Of a stretch of 64,000 bases of DNA, positions 40,720-54,199 are shown piece after piece. The stretch lies in contig CM082596.2 in assembly GCA_040954595.2 (NCBI GenBank), positions 6,076,001 to 6,140,000 on the forward strand. The letters run 5' to 3'. The notes beneath the pieces are model-generated. The model saw only the letters and a program-made list of their open reading frames with translations. It searched no databases and was not told where the DNA came from. Made by a program: the position numbers and the translations under genes. Position 1 is the first letter of the stretch. Each line of letters starts with the position of its first letter. The stretch is from Balanoglossus misakiensis. Its lineage: Eukaryota; Hemichordata.

Positions 40720-43700
40720 ATGGCGGCGGCAGTGGTAAGTAAAACTAAACCGAGAATTTATATGAAAATTACTGAGTTGACGATGATTTTATTGCTCATC
40801 GGAAGGGTTGAGTTCGTTCTTTACATCTTAGCCACTGTCTTGACGGGTTGTGTGATCGACCGAGGCTAAATACGGCGCCATGGCGCAGTTTATCGACCCT
40901 GTCGACCTATGTCAATTGCTCAAACTGTACCGATTGTCATGTCAACATAAACATCTGATGGTTTGCGACAAGGTACTGGCACACCCACATAGCTTGCTGA
41001 TAGATGGTGTGTGTTCTTTCATATTGCAGGCAACTCCTGTGAAACCGAGGTCATTGCCACCTCTGACTTCTGGTAGTGATCCAGGTAGGTGTTTATAGCA
41101 TTGGCTATTCAGATGGACGCATCTGTGGTACATGTACACAGTGAGACTTGTGTTGTTAACAGAAAGACCTCTATTGGGGTCTCTCTTGTCAACAGAGAAA
41201 CATGTGCATGATCAATGACATGCTCCAAGCAATTCCTTAAAGGTGGCCATTACTTTTGTCTGGTATTCAAGACTGCCATTATTGCAGTCATGTTTGTCAG
41301 GGCGAAGTCATTCCTATTCTTCTTGACAATGAACCATTAGCACGTTGTTGAGCAAAATGCTACAGTTATAGGGTTTCTTTCTCTCTCTGCGCAGATGCTC
41401 TCCCGACATCCGCAAAGAGTGGCAAGCGAAAGAAAAAGAAGAAGCCGATCACAGACAGTAAGTGTCTCTTAGAAATATCATGCAAACATGGCAACACATT
41501 TTGAAGAGTTTGTATATTATTTGGCTATTCTTGCACCTATGTTTTCTGTGATGCATCTCATAGTGATACTTATTCTGCAATAACACCAGCCTCTGTTCAT
41601 TCACTGTCTACTCGCAGCTGTTGAAACCAGTGATTCCCCGGCCACTGCAAGCACCAGTCGGCAGAACGCGCTGGAGGAGTTAGAGGCCGAGGACAAGCTG
41701 ATGTCCCTCTCGGGGAGCAGCGAGAACATCCTGACTGAGACGCCGAGAAAGAGGAAAAAGAAGGCCTCGAGTAAACTTCGTCACGGCTACGATTTTGAAA
41801 GTGGGGCTGAAGGTAAGATTGTAGTCTGCATGTACAAATCTTAGACATGAATATGTCCATTGTAATGTACTGCAGACTGTGTTGGGATGTTATGTTCAAA
41901 ATTGACATGGTATTCAGGTATTGAACCAGTTTAAGTCTATTGTACGTGTACATCCTGCCTGCATCTTGTACAATATGTAAAAGGACCTGACAAGACACAG
42001 CTGACATAATGACCACATAATAAACAAACTTTTGTATAAACATTCAATTGATTTCCATAACTGTGTTCTCATATCAGCTTTTCTGATGTTTGTCGTGTAC
42101 AATTTACAGCTGAACTGCGTGGAGGCGATGAAAATCATATCAATAATTTGAAGTCTTCACCGAGTGCGGCCAGGAGAAGACGAGCAAAAGGTAATAAATG
42201 GTGTTCCAGATATTTTGTAGTTGCCTGAATGCCGGAAGTTTAGGCCTCCTGAAAATCAAACCAGTTTCCATGGAAACTGATAATGCACAAGTGATGTTCA
42301 ATGGTCTGAACTGAAGATGTCGCTTTGCACAGGCAAACAGAGTCACTAATAACTTCTCATACTTTGTACATCCAGAGACGACCTCCAGCGGTGCCAAGAG
42401 GGTCCCTCGATCGGTGAGTGAGGAAATTCTCCAACAAGAACAGAACGGGAGTGTGGAGTCGGCCAGAGAGACCACGCCCAGGAAGAAAGCCAAGCCGAAA
42501 ACAAAAGGTGGGTCAGTCGCACTTGAAATCTAACTTGGGTAACAATTCCCTCTGTATTACCCTACAGCCTGATGCAAAACCATGCTGACCAGATCATCAC
42601 GCATGTAGCCGTAATAGGAAGTTATGCATGTGTGTAAGTTGACATGGCTCATTTTCATTGCAAAACTCAAATCTATTTTTGTACAGAGGAGAGTCCAGAC
42701 GGTGGTGATGATGGAGGGGAGACATCAAGAACACCAAGATCAAAACCACCCTCGGGAAGAAAACCCAAAAAGCGAAAACAGCAAAGGTATGAAGAACGTT
42801 GAATTGTACAAGTTTCTTCTCCAGTGTTAACTCTTGCATCATTGAGGAAGTTGGTGAGAAATGCCTGCTGTTCGTGCAGACATGCATACAGGGAACATCA
42901 GCAACATTTTTTCGATTTGTAGAGGGCACACTATTCCAAGATGTCCACTTATTGAGTGATGATGCATTCAGGATTGTGATTTCACTTCTTGATTTATGAA
43001 AAAGGAAATTTCTTGTTTCAGAATCGCCATGTCTGCAGATGAAGACTACCAAGCAGATGGAGAAGGTGAGACTGAAAACAAAAATGGTGTATACACCTTT
43101 TGTCTTACTGACATGAACATCACATGGTTTTGACATCCTGTCATGTTTGTACTTACGTGAAATATTCCTACTGTGTCTTTTACTACACTACTTCTAAATG
43201 TGAATATTGACTAACATCTGCAACATAAACAAATAAAACATTATTCATTTTATGGTTATAAATATAGAAATAGTTGTATTTCAAACAAGTTGGTTTATTT
43301 TACAATCAGAATTGATAATCATCAAATAATATTTTATCCCATGTTTTGATATTAGTTTCGGTGGATTTTATGGTTCATGATGAAGATCTCGTCACAGGAG
43401 ATAAGGAAAGGTCGAATGATATTCCAATGCAGTCACATATGACCACATTACCCAGCCAGCCGACCAATCGTTTATTCATGGAAAGAAAAAGTAAGTCTAA
43501 TATGCTTCTGTTGCAGATTTACTGTTGGTGAAGTTGAACGTTATGTTGTTTCCTTTTAGGTTTTCCTTGATAAGAGTTATCAAAATTCAGAATGTATGGA
43601 TCACTGTGCTACTGGATAAAATTAAAGCTGTGTCAACAAAGTACTGTATTGTTTGTAATCTCATCATAGAAATTGAAAACCTCTATGTTGAGTTTACCTT

Positions 43701-45601
43701 AACTGTACTTGTTGCTTTATTATTACAGGCGGTTTTAAAAGTGAACAGAAGTCGCGTCTTGCCAAAGTGAAAGAAACTGAAGAAGAACACCATGAGATCC
43801 CAATCAAAACAATGACATCACCAGAATTAGCAATGGTACGTTTCACAAAATTTTCCCCTCAGTACACATTAAGTGATTCAACAGAAAGTCAACATCCAAA
43901 CCCAACCCGTCTTTTCAGAAAGTTAGTTTTGGAATACAGATTTAATGCAGAGGGTGATGGTCGGTGGGAATTTCAAATATTGCTGAATCTGGCCTTCATG
44001 TGTTTCTGAAATAATCTATCAACAACCAGTAACATCTTGTTTTGTTTTGCTTTTGTCTGCACAGTCAGTACACCGTGGGTTCATGACCCTATCCTTATTT
44101 TGCCATGGTATTTTGGCGGGCTTTGCGCTCTGGCAGTGTGTGGTGGTTTATTCGTTGTCTTCAGACGGCGACGAAAATTTCTTGACAAACTACTACAAAC
44201 TATCGCTACCAGCTATGTCCATGTACTATTTCCTCTTGGCTGTGTGTACAGTCTCAGCATTTGACAGGTGAGTTGCTGCTGTATTTGTTTTGAGACTACT
44301 GTTTTGAATCTTGAAATATTTCGTTTATTGTAATTTTGTTATAATATTTTTGATTTCAATTTTTGCTTGTTTTTTGCACAGATATGATCTTGCCAGACCG
44401 AATAGAAAGTTCTTCAAGGGGCTTCTCACATTCCAGTCAGGAGCTATATCCATTCTAGGTAATCCAGAAAATGAATTCAAAGTTTTTTTCTAACTTTTTC
44501 ACTTTGTCAGATCTTTAAGACTGCCTTTATCTGGTTTTGCTGTCAACCACTGTATGAATCGATATCAAGTTTGGAATCATAATTTTGTTTGTCTTCTTTT
44601 TCTCGTAGTGTATTTGATTACACTGATTTTCTCAGTGAGTATTGCGGGGTTAGATGACAGGATAGGCCTGTATGGCAAAACAGATCCACCGCTATGGTAA
44701 GTACTCATGCACACTGTCAACATTCACCCATGTTTTGTTTGAAATAGCACAGATGCCGGAATCATTGGCGAGAACCATACATCATTAATACATCACAGGG
44801 GTTTGGTGGGTGTTTTTTTTGCACAATTTGATTTCAAAGTTTTCATCACTACATGTACGATTGTGTTCTTATAATATTATGTCTCTTTTCCTGCAGTGAA
44901 CCTGACTGTCCAGACGAGTCTCTTTGGTAAGTTGCTACATGTACCGGTACATTAGATTCTGCATCACATACATGCATTCAAATATTACATGTATGTTCAC
45001 ACATGTATACATATGTACATGTGACACACAATGATATTGGGTGAATGATTAATGCATTAAACATTCTCGCTTCTTTTTGTCAGGCAAGATGACGGGGCAG
45101 CGTACAGGTTGTACGTGTGGAGAATACTGAATTTAATGCGGGTTATTGGCGCCATATTGGGATGGATCATCCTGTCTCTCACCCCAACAACGGACTACAC
45201 ACAAGGTATCAATTCAAATGGGGGTTTGCTGCTTCTTATAGTGTACCAGGCTATGCTTGTAGCAAAGGCTGTCTGTCCAGAAATCTTCAATCGATTTTAA
45301 ATACATGTACATGTACATGTACATGTCATAGACGCTTGCAGTTCCAGGGGCCACATATATGAATCATACTTTACACTTTATGACAGCTGCAATAATTGGA
45401 CAATCTGAACAACTAGGGGTGGTAGACCTCGATCAATTTTACATCCCTGTTTTTGAGTACTGAAGTCAGCACAATTAATCTCAGACTGGCATACTGTAAA
45501 TGCCTGTTTTTGTTTCGATTTCAGACCATCTGAAGAAAACCGACGAGCCTCTGTGGGACGAAGGTGAAAACGAAGTCAACCAGCGTCAGCATGGTGTCTG
45601 A
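40720..45601 (+). CDS. TMEM237: Transmembrane protein 237 (ciliary transition zone)
   Basis: Sixteen coding exons, all phases closed, 507 aa: 40720-40734, 41030-41084, 41395-41457, 41618-41812, 42110-42190, 42376-42507, 42687-42786, 43022-43065, 43356-43490, 43729-43835, 44065-44267, 44382-44458, 44609-44696, 44897-44926, 45084-45205, 45525-45601. The N-terminal half is hydrophilic, lysine-rich and disordered (KRKKKKKP, RKRKKKA), then QPTNRLFMERKS, and four membrane segments follow (exons 11-15; FMTLSLFCHGILAGFALW is the first). This order matches TMEM237. Human TMEM237 (about 408 aa) is a transition-zone protein needed for ciliogenesis and is mutated in Joubert syndrome 14; the extra length here lies in the disordered half. 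The first exon encodes only MAAAV. AATAAA at 45830-45835 is the likely poly(A) signal. Confidence 0.9.
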
Positions 45602-46640
45602 GCCTTGAAACAGGCGAGACCTCTGTACCATCACTACTGCAGACTTCAAGTGGCACGAAAAATGCCAATGTGTGATTACCATTCCAGTTACTCCAATCAA
45701 CAACTATTTGATGCAGTACGCTGGCGGTAACATTAGACCATACCCTTGAAACATTTGAGTTCAGGAGTAAAATCTCATCATGGCTTCTGTGTACATACAT
45801 GTATCAGTCTGGAAATTTATTTTAAACAAAATAAATGTATATAAAGTGTGACACACCAAATAAAAAAGAATAAATTATCAAAAGTGACTGAATTTAAAGG
45901 CAAGGATTTTTAGAAAAAAATATTTTGTGCCAATCAACTCAAAAAAAGAATATTTAACAACGACCATAATAATATGTCTATTAGAAGAAAGCTTGACAAG
46001 TAGATTAATAGAGAATAGAACAGGCTAGAAGGAACCTTTGTAATATATTTTTAGTGATACATGTACATAATATTCCATTGAAAATTAATGTACTTCATTT
46101 CCCCGTATTAAAAAAATATATCCGTCCTCCTTGTACTTAAACTTGATGGAGTCAAATGATTATGTAGTATCGAAAATTTAGTTGTTATTTTTCCATCACC
46201 CCACTTAAAGAGATCACACTTTTACAGATATGTAGCCTGTAATTTGGCATCTTATTTTTTTCGATAAGAGTACTGTGAAACTTGTGTAAAATACAGAGAA
46301 CTACAGTTTTAATTGATCCATGCTTGCTTTTGACTTTCAATTATCATTTGATCATACTTCAGTTATAAGAACATTATTTTCTTATATGGAGGTTGACTTT
46401 TTTGATTTGTGATTTTTTGTACCAGTACGTTAAATGGCATATTTATTAAAATTTGTAAATAATTCTTTATAAGGTTCAAGTGTGTTTGTGTGGGGGTGAA
46501 CGATAGACAGATACATACATACATACATACAGACAGACAGACAGACAGACGGACGGACAGACGGACATACAGACAGACATATACATACTTGTACACTAGA
46601 TGAAAGCTAAACTGGACTTCAGATGGTCAATAAACTAGCG
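45602..46640. other. Spacer between convergent TMEM237 and TLDc genes
   Basis: Contains both 3' UTRs. AATAAA at 45830-45835 serves the plus-strand gene. TTTATT near 46442 could be the minus-strand signal. An (ACAT)n/(ACAG)n tract lies at about 46510-46580. No coding exon is seen. Confidence 0.6.
46510..46585 (+). repeat. (ACAT)n and (ACAG/ACGG)n tetranucleotide repeat
   Basis: Four ACAT units run into about ten ACAG/ACGG units, partly mirrored by further ACAT. It lies downstream of the TLDc gene's stop codon. Tyr-Val and Ser-Val rich minus-strand frames are artefacts. Confidence 0.85.
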
Positions 46641-47653
46641 TCATGTAAAAATCTGCTTGGGTGTGAACACTTCATAATCCGTGATAGTAAAGTGATAGTT
46701 GCCCATCAGAAAATTATCCATTTTCTCTCTTGCAGCATAGGAATGTGGGAAGTTAGAATAGGAATGTGAACCCTGGTTACAGTCTGTACAAATACAGATA
46801 TCTGCCCCTGCACCAAATATTGGACCATACCTGAAGGAAAAACCAGCCAACAAATGAATTAATGTTTAGAAAAATATGAAAAGATGTATGTATGTATGTA
46901 TGTATGTATGTATGTATGTATGTATGTATGTATGTATGTATGTATGTATGTATGTATGTCTGAGGTTCTTACCAAAAATCGAGGTTCTTACGTTTTACAG
47001 CCTACTCAGACACTTATAAGGATTAAGAATACGTTAGATGCAATAACTGAAGACCACACCCCTCTTTTGTTGAAACTCACCCTGGATGGTGGCAGACGGC
47101 AAATTTCTTGTTGACAACATCAAACTTGGTGGCAGCTTCTCCCAGTGTGTTCACCAGTGAGAACAGAAATGACCTGTCGAATACAAACAAACAAGCCATC
47201 AAAATACAAATAACTTTACCGTAATACATGCATGTACAATTCCTAAGTAGGTATTTCATGACATTTCCAGATGTTTCACTAACAAAACAAGTTTCTGCTC
47301 TTCTGACTAAATTAAATTGATGACATCTCCTTTCTCACCTGTCGGATGCCACATATTTGCCTCTAGGGGGCGTACTGCTACTCCAGGGCACATCAGTGAA
47401 GCCACCACACACACTACCATTGGCACCCTACAAGATAATTAATACACAAATACAGAGACATGTTAAAACGAAAGAGGAGAAGAGTGTTTAATCCTGGATA
47501 GAGATTATGTGGACATAGGTAAAAGGGCCACGTTATGCCTTGTTGGAATCGCCTGAGACACACACACACACTCACTCTGTCTCTCTCTCTCCCCTCCTCT
47601 CTCTCACTCTCTCTCTCCCCTCCTCTCTCTCACTCTCGCTGTTCCCTCCTCAG

Positions 47654-47687
<34 letters not shown>

Positions 47688-49635
47688 CCACTCCCTTGCT
47701 TGCTTTACTCAGAATAAAATTCATGATGGTGACATTGATACAGCACAAGATGAGAAAAGTGTGATACACTTGGAATGACAACCGCGGTATACTTTGTGAT
47801 TTCATTTCCAAACCTAATACATGTACATGAATTTACGAACTCATCAGGAACCCATAGCGAGCACAGAATGGGAATCACAAAAATTCGTCAGATATCACAC
47901 CAGATCCTGACCATCTTACCAATATCAAGACAAACGTAGGTGAGTGGCCATCGCAACATCTGTGAAAATCCATACAACTGAACCCGTCTCTTGAAGCCTT
48001 GTACAACAATTTCCATTCCTGTTTGCTGTTCTTGCCATACCTGCCAAGAAAAGAAAGTGTTATCTTCAAGGTTTTTGGTTGACGCAATGTTGAATAAGGA
48101 TAGAACGTCTCGCATGGCCTGTGCTGTTATCAGCTTCTAACTGATGCATATTCGTGGAAAAAAGTACTAACACAGTACACACTCTTGATTCAAACTTTAA
48201 AAAAAATCAAGGTACCTTCTAGGGGCTTGCTGCTTTTAAGAACACAGTCTAGCCAATAATGATTTATTTGTGGCAAAAAATGAAGATAATTTCAAATTTA
48301 TTCAAATGTAAAGTATGACTTTATTCAATAATGTCTCTTACCAGTTATTGAGAAGCTGTTGATATTGGAATAAGTCATCCCTGAGGATCTCTGAGCCTTG
48401 GAAAAATCTCTTGCATACTCTGGGCCGAAGTTTTTTGTCCACGTTTCTGTCAAATTTATCAGGTACAGCTGCAAAGCGATACCTGAGCAAATAACGAAGA
48501 CAGAAAACTAAGTTAAAACATGAAAGTTTGCATAAAGCAAACAAACCATTATTATGTGTTAAGTGTGTTTTAGTAATATGGGTCATAAAAACAAGTGAGA
48601 AATGGTGAATATTTTTTAAAGTCATATAGCGCCACCACACAGCCATTTAAACAATGTCTTTTGTTTTTACCATGAAGTAATAATTTGCACACAAATAATA
48701 ACATAGGTGGAAAAAGAAGCAAACAAGTGTCTGGGCTTTAACACACACCTCTCCAGCGAAAGCTCCATGGGCACCGCCCCTGTAGGCTCCACCTCCTCTG
48801 CAAATACAGTGCTGTCAATCAGCAACAGTTTGACATGATTGATGACCCCGGACAGATGCTGCATCCAATCAGAACATGACGGAAAAGAAAAGAACCAATT
48901 AGACAAGCACATTTTATCACACACATATAAAGGGAAGGGGTCGTCGTGCCGCATGGGTGTCCCCCTTGATGAGAATATATATATCAACTATATTAACAAT
49001 ATTAACTCCTAATTCAACAAGCACCCTCTGTCGACCATTTCTCACCTGACACATCTTTCGTCTTTCTTCGTCACTCCACAGATACGTTGGTTTCATGATC
49101 CCAGCTTTGTACTTGGCCCAGTGCAGGACACAGCGCCACACATCTTCTTCACACAGAGCAAACTAGAAACAAGAAAAGTCTTGTTTGTATTTCGGTCTCT
49201 AATGTCTATGATTTCACAAAACTCATTTTTTGAATCATTTGACCATGAGGTTGAGATAGAATCCCTAATCTCAAATTGCAAATTCATTTGCTTTTTAACC
49301 ACGCATGACTTGTAAGACCTAGACAATGAAATTCTATGGCTCGGACAACATGATTTTCAAAATAGGATAGGTAGGTCTTGTGTGATTGTTACAAATATTA
49401 CTGACAGGTGGCCAAATGTTAAATTCAGATGAGCATTTTGACTTGAGACAGGCCACATCAGACATTACTGGGAATTCAAACCAATATTTAGAAAACTGAC
49501 CTACCTCATCGCTCTTCAGCAACCTGAGTAAGGCCTCTCTGGACAGGTTAAGAAATTCTTTCGTTTGCACACAATCCTCTGCATTGGATTCGATAAACGT
49601 GGCACACTTCTCTACCAAACTAGTCTTCCGTGAAT
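46641..49635 (-). CDS. BACK-TLDc domain protein (3' part of a probable BTB-BACK-TLDc gene)
   Basis: Eight minus-strand exons, given 5' to 3': 49635-49505, 49162-49046, 48858-48749, 48482-48342, 48040-47920, 47427-47339, 47173-47081, 46830-46641 (about 330 aa). All junction phases agree. The first two or three exons form a BACK domain (EFLNLSREALLRLLKSDE, then EEDVWRCVLHWAKY). From FQGSEILRDD onwards is a TLDc domain: WKLLYKASRDGFSCMDFHRC, GSVCGGFTDVPW, SFLFSLVNTLG, FGAGADICICTDCN, and the end FTITDYEVFTP. The first visible exon starts in phase 1, so an upstream exon exists; by family it should carry a BTB domain, but none is visible up to 64000. BTB-BACK proteins usually bind cullin-3 as ubiquitin-ligase adaptors, and TLDc domains occur in oxidation-resistance and V-ATPase-binding proteins. 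The role here is not known. Confidence 0.82.
46884..46959 (+). repeat. (TATG)19 microsatellite in the last intron of the TLDc gene
   Basis: About 19 perfect TATG units, 54 bp from the acceptor of the last TLDc exon when read on the minus strand. Its plus-strand Tyr-Val-Cys-Met repeat frame is an artefact. Confidence 0.95.
47565..47693 (+). repeat. CT-rich (TCTC)n low-complexity tract in TLDc intron
   Basis: A pyrimidine-only stretch with repeated blocks CTCTCTCTCCCCTCCTCTCT, on the antisense strand of the intron between exons 47920-48040 and 47339-47427. The sense strand is therefore a GA tract. Ser-Leu repeat frames are artefacts. Confidence 0.9.
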
Positions 49636-51704
49636 CTGTGACAGGAATGAGAAATCAAAAATACTCGTCACCACTTTAATACAGTAAATTCTAAACCAAT
49701 TCCAGGACAAGGCAACTGTAAATAAAAAAAATTGTAGGGACAGAGTCACTGTCTTTTTTGTCATTATGTTGGCAAATTTATTTAAGGAATGACATTTTTC
49801 TGACTTTAACTGAAACATCCACAAAGTAAAGTGGTATCAGTTATACCACTTAGAATGTGATGAAAAATAATTGCACTGAAGATACATTAATATTGCAAAC
49901 AGGTGACATGTTCATATTAATATTTGCAGTTTGTCTCGACATGCAATATAAATTAGCCAACTTGAACCCAGAATGCAATGCAACATCCTGTTGGGCCCTC
50001 AAGGACAAAGATGGATGTCAGGTGGTGAGAAAATAAGTGGTTTAAAAATGCCCAGACTAAGTCTCTACCAAGGATCATTAAACGTAATGATTTTGTCACA
50101 ATTTCATTACTGTGGGTAATCTCATCAATCATGTCTCTGTGCAGTATCACACATGCTTCCGTAAGCTGACAAGTGATTGTCTGTGACACACGTCAAAGTA
50201 AGAAAATATTACTGATAGGGAGTGTGCACCAGGACCGTTGTGTGTGCATAGGCACTGGAATCTGTGTGTGTGACACATGTAAGATCGTTGAATGAACATT
50301 TGAAGTTTTTGCCACAATTAGAAAAAAACAAAAACAATCTGACTTCAGATCATCCCTTGGGACCTGTTCCGAATATCAAAGCTGTGAGTCTGGTAGTTTC
50401 TGGGAAGTCAATTGTTGACAGATCAAAGGGCAGATGTTTGGACGGATGGACAAAGGACAGATAACAACAGACAACGAGATAAGCTCAACATCGCAGACAG
50501 TAGGGCTGAAAACAAAGGACACCTGTTCTGCGATGATAACTCTCAATAAAATCTATTACTTTTTAAAATTCAACATCAGCGGTTATTAACAAGTACATGT
50601 ACTCTTATTGCTTACAAGTGAGAAATTTATTTTAATTTTATCGTTTTAATTTCAGTTGGCATAAAGTTACGTATCATGGACTTGTCATTGACTCAACTAG
50701 GAAGCGTTGTATCTGACAAACCTGCCCATCTCACAATACCCGAGCTGTCATAATCGTTTTTGACAAAAGTGGCTCATTAGCAATGACCTACTATCACACA
50801 TTTGACAGAATCTCCACCGAGGCATGAAATAAATAGTCGGGAGTAACGCGACTAAATTATGCATGCAATATCGACAATGATCCGTGGAGCGTGAAATCGT
50901 ATTGTCATGTCCATGTGTATGTATTCTTCGGGGGGACTGTGTTGCCTGAAGGTACAATCACGTGCACTGATTTCGAGGAAACAAAAGACGGAGCCTTGTC
51001 ATCAAGGCTTTGTAACTTGTCTCTTTATCAGAGGTATTAAAATTGCACACACAAAAAGATTTTCATGATGGGTTGGGGTGAGATTTCAATTTATGGACTG
51101 TTCAAACGAGACAACAGAATCGAATTTATCATGACAAGATTTTTTTGAGTATCCATCATTCAATAAACTGTTATACACAAAAAGATCTTGGATAGTTGTG
51201 TCTCTTGTATATTAATGTTTCCACCTGAAATGAGACTAACTGGTACAAATTTAAAGCATGAAATGAAAACCAAAGCACGTCCATTTGCACATGTATATTT
51301 TTAACACTGATATGCCTACACACGTGTGCTTTAAACATATGGTCTGGATGTGTGCGTTATGTCAACATTACAAGTTCAACAAACATTAACCAGTGCATCA
51401 ATAACATGAAATGTGCCAACCATGGTCTATTATGTATCAGGGAACACCAATGCAGTTTTTAAAATAATAAAAAGCTGGGAAGCTGGAAAATATCCCACTG
51501 ATGTCAGCCACAGACAGACATTCACCAAAAGCATCCAGCTCCATCCATCGTTTTTCCCAAATAAACAGGTCTGGGCCATCCTCTACATAGAAACCAAACG
51601 GGTCAAAACACACACCCGCGAAGAGGGGTGGAAGCTAGGATCCCAGGGCTTTAAAACACCACAGAACTTTGCCCTCAGTATAAGACACATCGTCAGAAAC
51701 CAAC

Positions 51705-51718
51705 ATTACCATGGCAAC
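51705..51718. promoter_or_regulatory. X-box-like RFX site
   Basis: ATTACCATGGCAAC differs by one base from the RFX consensus GTTNCCATGGNAAC. It is an isolated motif with no gene start nearby. Confidence 0.3.
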
Positions 51719-53350
51719 AGCGAGACAGATAAAAATGTCAGACATAAAAGAATATGATATCCTTTGTGCCTTCTTGCAAGACTTCACTCCGAGGGACGAG
51801 ATTAAATTACCTTGCATGCAAACATGAGGACGACAAGTCAAATCGGGGGTATTATTATTATCAAGTCTGCAGATACAACACACAGTGGGGGATAATAGAC
51901 ATATATCCATTTCCTCAGCAAAATATAAATACTACAGACGACAGTGGGCACAGATGATCGGGTTTTTCAGAGGGACGTCACTTTTCAATACACACCTATC
52001 TTGGTGAGTGTTTTTTTTTTTAATTCTGACAAAACGTGAGTGACATATGCCTTTAGTGAGGCTCAGAGGCAACATGGATATCTTGGCCTTTCTGCTCTGA
52101 GTGGTACGGTGTCAGCATCGAGGGACCTCGTGATGTTCGCGAATTTGCCCTTATCGCGAGCCCGCATCAGCGTGCGGGATTGTCCATCCGTTTTCCCCAC
52201 AAGACAGGGAATGTTTCAATTAACGCTCAGCTCAGAGAGAGAGAGAGAATATGCCTGTGTATATCGACAGGGCCCGGTGCAGCTTTAACGCGCCGATAAA
52301 AGCAAAATCGTCCTCCTTTTGTTGGGGGGGGGGGCTGCGGTAATGATTCCCGTTGATTGACAAATCAGTTTAACCAGTTTTAAAAAGTTGCGCTCTCGGG
52401 GGCACGCGGAGAAGACTCGGGGATAATTTGCAGCCGCTCCGTGCGTATGAATCACCCTGCTATTGATTGCACCTGTCACGTTGATAAAAAGGCCAGCTAC
52501 ACGGTCATTCTGTCTGACAGGCTGTGTCTGATGCACCGTGTCTAGACGATACATGTTCTTTAGAAGTAACGTCGGACAAAAAAAAGGAAAAAACACGAGA
52601 GTGCAGCAATCTGAGCCTTGGGCAATCCACTTTCATGCAATTCAACGCTTCACACAGTCCATGTTTTTGATTCAATGGGCAAAGTGGAGAAGAGACATAG
52701 CAAAAACACTCTATTCTATCAAACATATAAAAAAAATCACCACCAGGCTTCCCAGTAAATCTGAACTCTGTTGCTTTGAAAACTGCATTTTAATTTTTAA
52801 TCATCCCTTTGCATCCGATGCGGATTAAAAATTTATAATCCCATCTAATCAATTTCAACATTGACTCTGGGTATTAAAGTAACCATAGCAACTGCTAAAT
52901 TGTCTGAAATCCCGAAAAAATTTAGACGTTTACAAAGACGCCCACAAAGAAGCATCAGTAGAATGATGAAGGCACGTCAAATCGTCTCAATAGCATTAAA
53001 TAATGTCTCTGAAATCCTGCATTTAGTATTCAGTAATATTCAAGAATGATAACATTTTCCATAAATAGGTCCTTCTTTTGTGTGGGTCTTATCTCACAGA
53101 AATGTGTAGCTGTAGGAAATTGACCATTGGAACATCGAATTTACACACCACCATCTTACTACCTGTGAAGGATGTCTTTGTGAGAGCTTTTCAAAATGGT
53201 CTTCAAATCTTTTCTCTATCACCACCCAGGTGTTCAAATAATTGCAGCTTTGCCATTTCAGGCATGCATTCAAATGATATTGGTATCTCCTGAACATTTT
53301 AAAGAAAATATTGCAAAAGAAATGAAATCAAAAATTGTGTGACAGCGCCA

Positions 53351-53372
53351 AATGGACTGACGCCCTCTAGTG
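53351..53372 (-). promoter_or_regulatory. CTCF-like motif
   Basis: On the minus strand the sequence reads TGTCACTAGAGGGCGTCA, which follows the bilaterian CTCF core CCASYAGRKGGC with one change at the first position. CTCF sites act as insulators. A single motif match is weak evidence. Confidence 0.3.
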
Positions 53373-54181
53373 ACAGTATGAAACAAGGGCGACACAGTCA
53401 AGCCAGCGTTCATTGTACCCGAACTTGTCAAGACAGGCTGACAATCTATTGGAAAGAAATGTAGTCTAACTTTTTAAATCAGAAAAAAAATATTTTACAT
53501 GGTTTATCAACACCAAGTGACATAGTGTTATTTGACGCTAGCAAATTTAAGTTTCCCAGACAATATGGCATTAGGAGTTTTGGCAAATATTAGAATCACA
53601 TTTTCCCTGTAATTCTCAAAGCAATCCCGAAAGAGACTGATTTGTATGTGTTACCGGCAGTGGTCGTAGTGCTTGTCCATGATTTTCTCAACGTCTCTCA
53701 TGATCACATAAAAATATTTGAGAAAAAGCACAGATTGCACTATAAAAAATTTAAATTGGTCAAAACTGCTCTGTACATAGACCCTGATCCATTATGCATT
53801 ATTTCCAAGTCCAACGGCAGCACAGTGGGTTGTCTCTGACCTTGGAAAAGAAATAAAAACCAAGGTTGCTCCTTTTCACGTCTTTAACCCGGTTACTGTC
53901 TCTCCCAACAGTGCTTTTAAACGAATATCAGGGCCGTATTGAGATTCAGTTTTACAATATTTCCTCCACACACACAGACTGTGGTTTATAGTTGATATTA
54001 GAGGGTTCAAGTTGCTAGGCGGACCAGCAAGTCAACCCAAAACGGTCCATTTTCCTTGGACTTCAGCCTTGAAAGCAAATATTCCCTCAGGTAGACACCC
54101 ATGTGCTGTTACCAAGTTGGCCAGTCAATATATGTATACTGTCTCCCCCCTTTTCCTCTCCACACCCCTGTCTCCAGAAAT

Positions 54182-54199
54182 GGGGGGGGGGGGGGGGGA
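54182..54199 (+). repeat. Poly-G homopolymer, 18 bp
   Basis: Eighteen consecutive G residues after a pyrimidine-rich stretch. It could form a G-quadruplex; the exact length is uncertain in any assembly. Confidence 0.9.
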